From assembly GCA_964036315.1 (NCBI GenBank), contig OZ038482.1:11628698-11692697 (forward strand): a DNA stretch of 64,000 bases. The letters run 5' to 3'. Made by a program: the position numbers and the translations under genes. Below, piece by piece: positions 58,316 through 64,000 of this stretch (position 1 is the first letter of the stretch; each line of letters begins with the position of its first letter). The notes below the pieces were generated by a model. That model saw nothing but the letters and a program-made list of their open reading frames with translations. It made no database searches and had not been told where the DNA came from. Source of the DNA: Acanthosepion esculentum (lineage: Eukaryota; Mollusca; Cephalopoda; Sepiida; Sepiidae).

Positions 58316-58686
58316 TTGGTTTGCTTTGTTTTATTGTATGTCAACCTCAATGGGTTATTTAATGCTGACAACATTTTTATTGCTGGTAATAATTTTCCCC
58401 CAAAATGTATTGCTGGTAATAATCTTTTACAAAAATGTATTGCTGGTATTAAAACCTATTTTTAAACTTTCACCCCAGTTTTGACCTCAGTTTGGGGGTC
58501 AACTATTTGCCCATAGCTGAGACCCTAACAAGTGCTGCCACCCCAGGTCAGGGTGGACCTGGGAACACCAGTAATTAAGAGGTGGTTCTACGCTCATCAA
58601 AACCTCACAATCAGAGGCCTTGCTGTTGGATGTAGTTTATCATCTTACCCATGTCACAAGTGTAGTTTATTGTCTTATTCAGGATG
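58316..58686 (-). mobile_element. MHR retroposon, copy 5, perfect 12-bp TSD
   Basis: TSD 'agcctaattggt' at 58304-58315 and 58687-58698. Contains the tail ('atgtcaacctcaatgggtta' + 'tttaatgctgac'), the 'tattgctggtaataat' block, the core ('gaacaccagtaattaagagg') and two diverged 30-bp units. Confirms both element ends independently of copy 1. Confidence 0.9.
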
Positions 58687-58799
58687 AGCCTAATTGGTAA
58701 GACAGCTGTTCGGGTTGGGCAAACTTATAAAATTATGACAGCTTACTAAAGGTTTAGTTTATTTTCAATTCACCCATCATAAAATAATGATGTAGTGAG

Positions 58800-59275
58800 A
58801 GAATACACTTACCACGCTGGGCAAAGCGATCATGTACATGTTTGGTGTGTAAATCCAACATGACTGACATTGTGAGGAAGCAATGATGTCACACATGGTT
58901 GTGAAGAGCGGACATTTTGTGGTGAAATAAAAAGAAAACAGCAACCAGCGAATAAATTCAAGCTCTCCCAACTGGTATTCCAACCTCGAGTCATTCCTTC
59001 TTGAGTTCTGTCTCACAATCGCACTAACAGAATTTTCCAGCCGCCAACCGTGAACGTCACTCCAAGAACCCCAAACTGGGAAAAACTAGTTGCTTTTATA
59101 TTTGTCCATATACCCATAATCCCTTGCTTCTTCATGTGATCCCATAATTCATTGTGTCCCTGTCCCATAATGCATTGCATCTTTATTGCATAAAAATGCA
59201 ATGCAAGTCCCCCCTTATTCTTTTACATTATCTGGCCGAGGACGGATTACGGCAGAGCGGTAAGTGCTTTTTTTT
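58800..59275. promoter_or_regulatory. candidate bidirectional promoter with outward splice donors
   Basis: A GC-richer island. Minus-strand 'gcccagcgtggtaagtg' (58806-58822) and plus-strand 'ggcagagcggtaagtgc' (59252-59268) are both strong 5' splice sites pointing outward. Between them lie 'gtcccataatgcattgca' (59162-59179), matching the ZNF143/Staf consensus in nearly every position, two related 'cccataatcccttg' and 'tcccataattcattg' motifs, and a CRE-like 'tgaacgtcact'. On the minus strand an ATG in 'caaccatgtgtgac' opens 28 codons (from MCDIIASSQCQSCW) running into the donor. This fits two divergent first exons. No downstream exons can be identified. Confidence 0.5.
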
Positions 59276-59665
59276 CTCCTTCATTTCAATTGCAGTAGCT
59301 TTACATGCTAAGCAAATACGGGCTCTTTTTTGGTGGGGACAAGGCAAGTCGCAACCAGTTGTGCTCGTCCCAGGTTCTGCCTCATCACGTCTGCCACACA
59401 TTTGCAATCAGTACACTATGCATGTGTGATGCTACTTTTTTAAATACAATCAGGGCATTTTGGTGTGTGATTGTTGGGTGGTGTGGTTGACTTCTAGTGG
59501 CTTTATGTGCATTGGGATTTTTAACATTACACCCTTTATTTTCTTTTTGAATTTTGCGATTTGCTTGTTTTGTTTTATACTTAAGCTATCATATTAACTT
59601 TATAACAAATGAACTGCAATACAAGAATAAGATAAAGGAAACTCTTATAAAGGGAATAATATTTA

Positions 59666-60085
59666 CATTATTTGAATTCAGACTATCACCCTCATCTTTT
59701 ATGTTGTTATCACAAGGTTTTGGTCATTGTGCACTCTGGCCTTCATCAGGAATATATTGATCTTGGTAACCTACAGGGAATTCTTAACTGAACCATTTAT
59801 TTAATCTACAAGGGTAGACTGTTCTTGTTCCTCATCTAGTTCTTAATTTTAGAATTGCTCAGCTATTGATTACATGTTTCCACTGAGTTCAAGTATACCA
59901 CCCAGTCCAGGGATTGAACTCACAATTACTATGTCACCAAATTCAAGAACCAACACTTTAATCCATTTGGCTATTGTCACATAGGACAGAACAGTTGAAA
60001 CATGATAACAACAACAAAGATGAGGATAATAGTTCAAAGGTAAATCGTGTAAATAATAACTCCTCATTCCAGAAATTCAAACAAA
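59666..60085 (-). mobile_element. SINE-T with inverted tail at 5' end, 17-bp TSD (16/17)
   Basis: Flanks 'aaagggaataatattta' (59649-59665) and 'aaaggggataatattta' (60086-60102). Minus strand: an inverted tail piece (plus 'gatgaggataatagttcaaa' ... 'ctcctcattccagaaattc'), then a tRNA-like head with A box 'caatagccaaatggatta' and B box 'gagttcaatccctgg', body, and the tail ('caaaaccttgtgataacaac'). Confidence 0.8.
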
Positions 60086-60102
60086 AAAGGGGATAATATT
60101 TA

Positions 60103-62169
60103 GTATTTCTAGAAAACGAAGAAGTCAGTAAATTCTCTGCAACAGAAGAATCCCTTAAATTTTTCAACTGTAATTGAATGAATGTGAATGAGTACAATAT
60201 GAGAACAATGAATGTATTAGGATCTTTTTGGACACTTAAAGGGTCTTTGTTAGATTATCAATTGGACAAATGCGGTATAAAAAAACAGGTGGCATCCTAT
60301 CCCTGTTGATCACAGTTCATTACAACCTTCTCCATTCTTATATAACAACTACTAAAAGACATACATCTAAAACTGTCATTTGAAGATAATGTGCACTAGG
60401 TTTTGTTATTTTATAATGGCTTCCTACCTCAAAGAGCCCCCAAACATCTGAGATACTAAAAGGAAATGAGAAGAGGGGTGCCAAAATATGTTTACCATTT
60501 TTATTAACCATAACAATGTAAACAACAATATAACATGACAAACACACAGGTACTTACAATAGGTGGAGTCATCAGCTACCACTTAGGGGGAGATATCTTT
60601 GTTCCCCATGCGGTGAGTCTGGATGTTTCAGCACATCTTCCTCTACCCTGTTCTCAGGACCAGAGTAAAATCTCTGTGCAAAAGGGCACTAACTCACCTC
60701 AGTTACTGGATTGCTAGGCAAGGGGGTTCTATCTAAAATACTACAATAGTTTTTCAAGTTGAATCACCTTTATAGTAGATAAAAATAGGTTGATTTTGCT
60801 AGTACTCCATGAAAACGGCCTTGTGCTGGTCATAATTAAATCATAAAATGCATGCAAATCCATATTCTTTTTGACATGCTATGATATAAAACATCAAATG
60901 TAAATGCTAATTTAGAACACAAAACAAGATTTTCAGTACATAAGATTTTCCTCAGATTGAAAACATGATGACAAAAACATTACATCTTTGATCTGACTAT
61001 ATCTCATTCCAATATTGCTACAAGAGAGGCTTCTAAGAATGTTTTTTTTCAAATCAATTCTTCAAATTTCTTAAAATCAGATTATCCCAAGTTTAGCAGT
61101 CTTTCATGGGGCTTTCTTGGCAGTGTTTCTCTTTAAGCAATATTTAACAGGTTCTAGTGAGCTATATGGTACAACTAGTGGACAGTAATCCCTAACCTAC
61201 AGGGAGAAGTAAATTCATGCCTTTATCAAGAGCATTAATTCAAATACGCTCATACAGGTTGATATGCCACTAACCAAAATCAACCAAAGTTAATACAATT
61301 AAGCTAGAAATGAAAGTGGGTTTGGTTTAATGATAAATGGAAGAAAAAATAAAACTGGTAACACAGTTGATTACCAATTGTATTTTTTGCTTCTGTTAAT
61401 CATTAAGCTAAACCCTTTCCTCATCAAATTTCTCATTTTAAGCAAATAATTAGGATGGGGGTTGTACTTTTAATATCTGGGGTTACTCTAGAATAGATAT
61501 ATTGTGTCCTTTGTGCTAAAATACCTCACAATGATGCTCCATTGATCTCTCCAATTGTAGTCCTCTCTTCTGCCACTCAAACTACCCTGCTCCCTATGTA
61601 GACATGTCGGCTTAATTACTCAGCTACTCATACAATAAATATGGAAACATAAAATGAGGCGACCTTTATATTTGGCAACCATGGCTGCAGTGAAATAACT
61701 CAAAACTTATAAAAGGTTTTTCCGTAATGTAATTTATGGCATCTTCCAACCAAAAGAAAAAAAGTCAGATTATGATACATAAAAAATAAAAGAAACATTT
61801 TCTTGTAAAGTTCTTTTGCACATAAATAATTAACCAAAGAAGTTTTCATAAAAAGACTGAAAGAAAACATCAAAGATCAATTTTCCAAACTGAAATTATT
61901 TTGTGATAAAATGCCGTTCTGCATAATCTGATTTTCGGTTGCTACAAGAAATTAGAAATGGATCTTCAAGCAATGACGGAAGCCACAAAACTGTAGAGGC
62001 AAAAAAATGTGGATGTGATCCATTTAATTATACTAGCTAAGAGGTCAGCTAGTCAAACATTGATCCGAACTGAATTCTTATTTGCAAGAAATCTTGGATG
62101 GAGACAGAAGAAAAATATATATATATGATAAAATATAGTTTTAAAGTATGCTATATTTATGGGTAAAAG
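60103..62169. other. unassigned interval
   Basis: No gene or strong repeat. 'acaggttgatatgccactaa' near 61256 is a scrap of the LINE-G/MHR tail. Confidence 0.4.
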
Positions 62170-62405
62170 TGTTCAATATCAGGAAGAGAGTATATGTTTT
62201 TTTTACAGAGAGGTTCACCCTTTACAAGACCTGGAGGCCACTCAAGGAAGAGGTTTATATCTGGAGGCCATTTGTGTGTATAGGAGTGAAAGATAATGGT
62301 TAATCCTAGGCTTGAACAGGTGAAGATTGTAATGATCAGGGAAACTTCCAGTTGGGAGCCGGTTCCACAAGACAGTGCTTTGCAGGAAGAAGCCACTTTA
62401 GTGGA
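62170..62405 (-). repeat. interspersed element P, copy 2
   Basis: Same repeat as 18652-18885, with a better-preserved 5' end ('gggagccggttccacaagac'). A T run at 62417-62427 follows. Confidence 0.55.
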
Positions 62406-63029
62406 ACCTAATCTAACTTTTTTTTTTTTGGTTGAAAGATGCCAATAATTTCATTATGGAAAATACCCCAAAATTACAATGGAATACGGAGGGAATGTGG
62501 GTGGTTTTCTACTATGTAAATATAAAAGGGGACACTGAGGTCAACAAAGAGCAACAACAATCTATTTCATGTATGAACACGATCTTCAGGCCATGTGTGT
62601 TATGTTTTGGCTTGACTATATATGCTGGTCAATGTTGCATCATGGGTAGCCTACAACAAAAAATCTAAAAACGGTAAACTGTCAGAGGGAGGAAATAACC
62701 ATAATCAGAACTTATCTCAAAATGCAAAGATGAAAATAAATTTTTATTGGGTTACTTAAAAATAGAAAATTAAATAAAATATCTTGTAAAATATTGCCAT
62801 GAAAGATGTCAATAAATGCACGATATACAACTCAGATAATGTGAGATTTTAAACAAAATAAATAAGATAACAAACCTGGAAAAAGTTTTTAAAAAAATCT
62901 AAATAAATAAACAAGTAAATAACAAACAAATTAACAAAATAAGCATGCACATATAAACACAACATAATAATAATAATAATAAACAAATAATTAAGTAATG
63001 AATAATAAATAATGAGTAAAATGTTGACA

Positions 63030-63560
63030 AACAGCATATATATAATATATAACATATTATATATATTATAACGGCATATATATAATATATAACATATTAT
63101 ATATATTATAACGGCATATATATAATATATAACATATATATTATATATGTTATAACCACATATATATAACATATATATTATAACCATATATATATAATAT
63201 ATATTATAACGACATATATAGAATATATAACATATATATATTATATTATAACCACATATATATAATATATAACATATATATTATATATATTATAACGACA
63301 TATATAGAATATATATTATATTATAACGACATATATAGAATATATATTATATTATAACGACATATATAGAATATATAACATATATGTTATATATATTATA
63401 ACGACATATATAGAATATATAACATATATGTTATATATATTATAACGACATATATAGAATATATAACATATATTATATATATTATAACCACATATATATA
63501 ATATATAACATATATATTATATATATTATAACCACATATATATTATATATATTATAACGA
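63030..63560. repeat. AT satellite, irregular units of about 40-50 bp
   Basis: Units of 'ataacgacatatatagaata' followed by runs of TATA/ATAT and 'acatatatgttatatat', at least ten in number. Each carries one non-AT landmark ('acgac', 'aacggc' or 'aaccac'). An (AAT)n stretch lies just upstream at 62965-62982. Confidence 0.9.
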
Positions 63561-63607
63561 CATTTGGATTCACATTTATTCTTACTCAATAACCTCTAGA
63601 ATAATTT

Positions 63608-63915
63608 GAAATATAACTGTTAATGTCTACCAATGATTGTCAAGATAATACAATAGACCTTACTACACATAATGCACCAATGACCAGCATATATAAATAG
63701 TCGAGACAAAAATACAACATATATGGCCAGTGTGATGACTGTATGGCTGTCACTTTAATGTTTGAAATGAATATGGGCTCATATGCTGTTACTATATAAC
63801 TGTTAACATCTATTGAATAATTGTTAAGATAATACAATAGACCTTACTACACATAATGCACCACTGACCAGCATATATAAATAGTTGAGACAAAAACACA
63901 ACGCACATAGCCTGA
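63608..63915 (+). repeat. direct duplication of about 120 bp
   Basis: 63612-63733 and 63793-63910 share 'agataatacaatagacctta', 'ctacacataatgcacca' and 'gaccagcatatataaatag', with few differences, period about 182 bp. Confidence 0.85.
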
Positions 63916-64000
63916 AGATTGCATTCAAACATGAAACAGATTATCACAGTACTTTGTTGACCTCAGGACCCACTTTTAAATATACTTAGTAGCAAATCAC

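Noticed and set aside
62849..63187. 112-codon Ile/Tyr-rich membrane protein
   Set aside because: The frame is a translation of the AT satellite and its (AAT)n flank.

Overview
This window is eukaryotic, AT-rich and almost wholly made of repeats. I find no complete host gene, tRNA gene or functional rRNA gene. Repeat content (RTE- and Jockey/CR1-type LINEs, tRNA- and 5S-derived SINEs, Tc1/mariner remnants, a Gypsy pol relic, long AT microsatellites) suggests a lophotrochozoan. From memory of the SINE and LINE signatures, a coleoid cephalopod, probably an octopus, is most likely; this is inference, not a database match.

Layout. 1-13.8 kb is the right-hand end of a satellite array: 39 copies of a 352-bp monomer with one HindIII site each. 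The monomer is a piece of the reverse transcriptase (RT) domain of a LINE (called LINE-E here), and a diverged dispersed copy of the same segment sits at 30 kb. 13.9-26 kb holds LINE relics: LINE-A at 14 kb, a 2-kb LINE-A RT region at 19.3-21.4 kb carrying two nested insertions, LINE-D at 25-26 kb with one nested insertion, a duplicated unknown element (14.8 and 22 kb) and a 5S-derived SINE. 26.8-28.6 kb has a second 5S-SINE, a 1.2-kb 27-bp minisatellite and a tRNA-SINE. 29.7-38 kb holds LINE-A and LINE-E relics, a retroposon headed by eight 30-bp repeats, and a mariner whose end repeat is present three times. 39.5-50 kb has an AT-flanked inverted repeat, a cleanly inserted RNase H LINE (LINE-G), an LTR-like element, a CCAAT-rich promoter-like patch, a long SINE palindrome and a broken Gypsy pol. 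50-64 kb holds SINEs, a 219-bp solo LTR, nested LINE-A copies, a second LTR-like insertion, a promoter-like block with outward-facing splice donors (58.8-59.3 kb), and an AT satellite.

How the parts work together. Nothing here forms a pathway; the relationships are genome-parasitic. Target-site duplications (TSDs) read by eye fix many insertions exactly. Three points stand out. (1) A LINE RT fragment has become a homogenised satellite. (2) A minisatellite-headed non-autonomous retroposon (five copies) shares its 3' end with LINE-G, which suggests borrowed retrotransposition machinery. (3) A tRNA-SINE family ('SINE-T') repeatedly carries an inverted piece of its own 3' tail at its 5' end, and the whole composite lies within one TSD, implying an unusual insertion mechanism.
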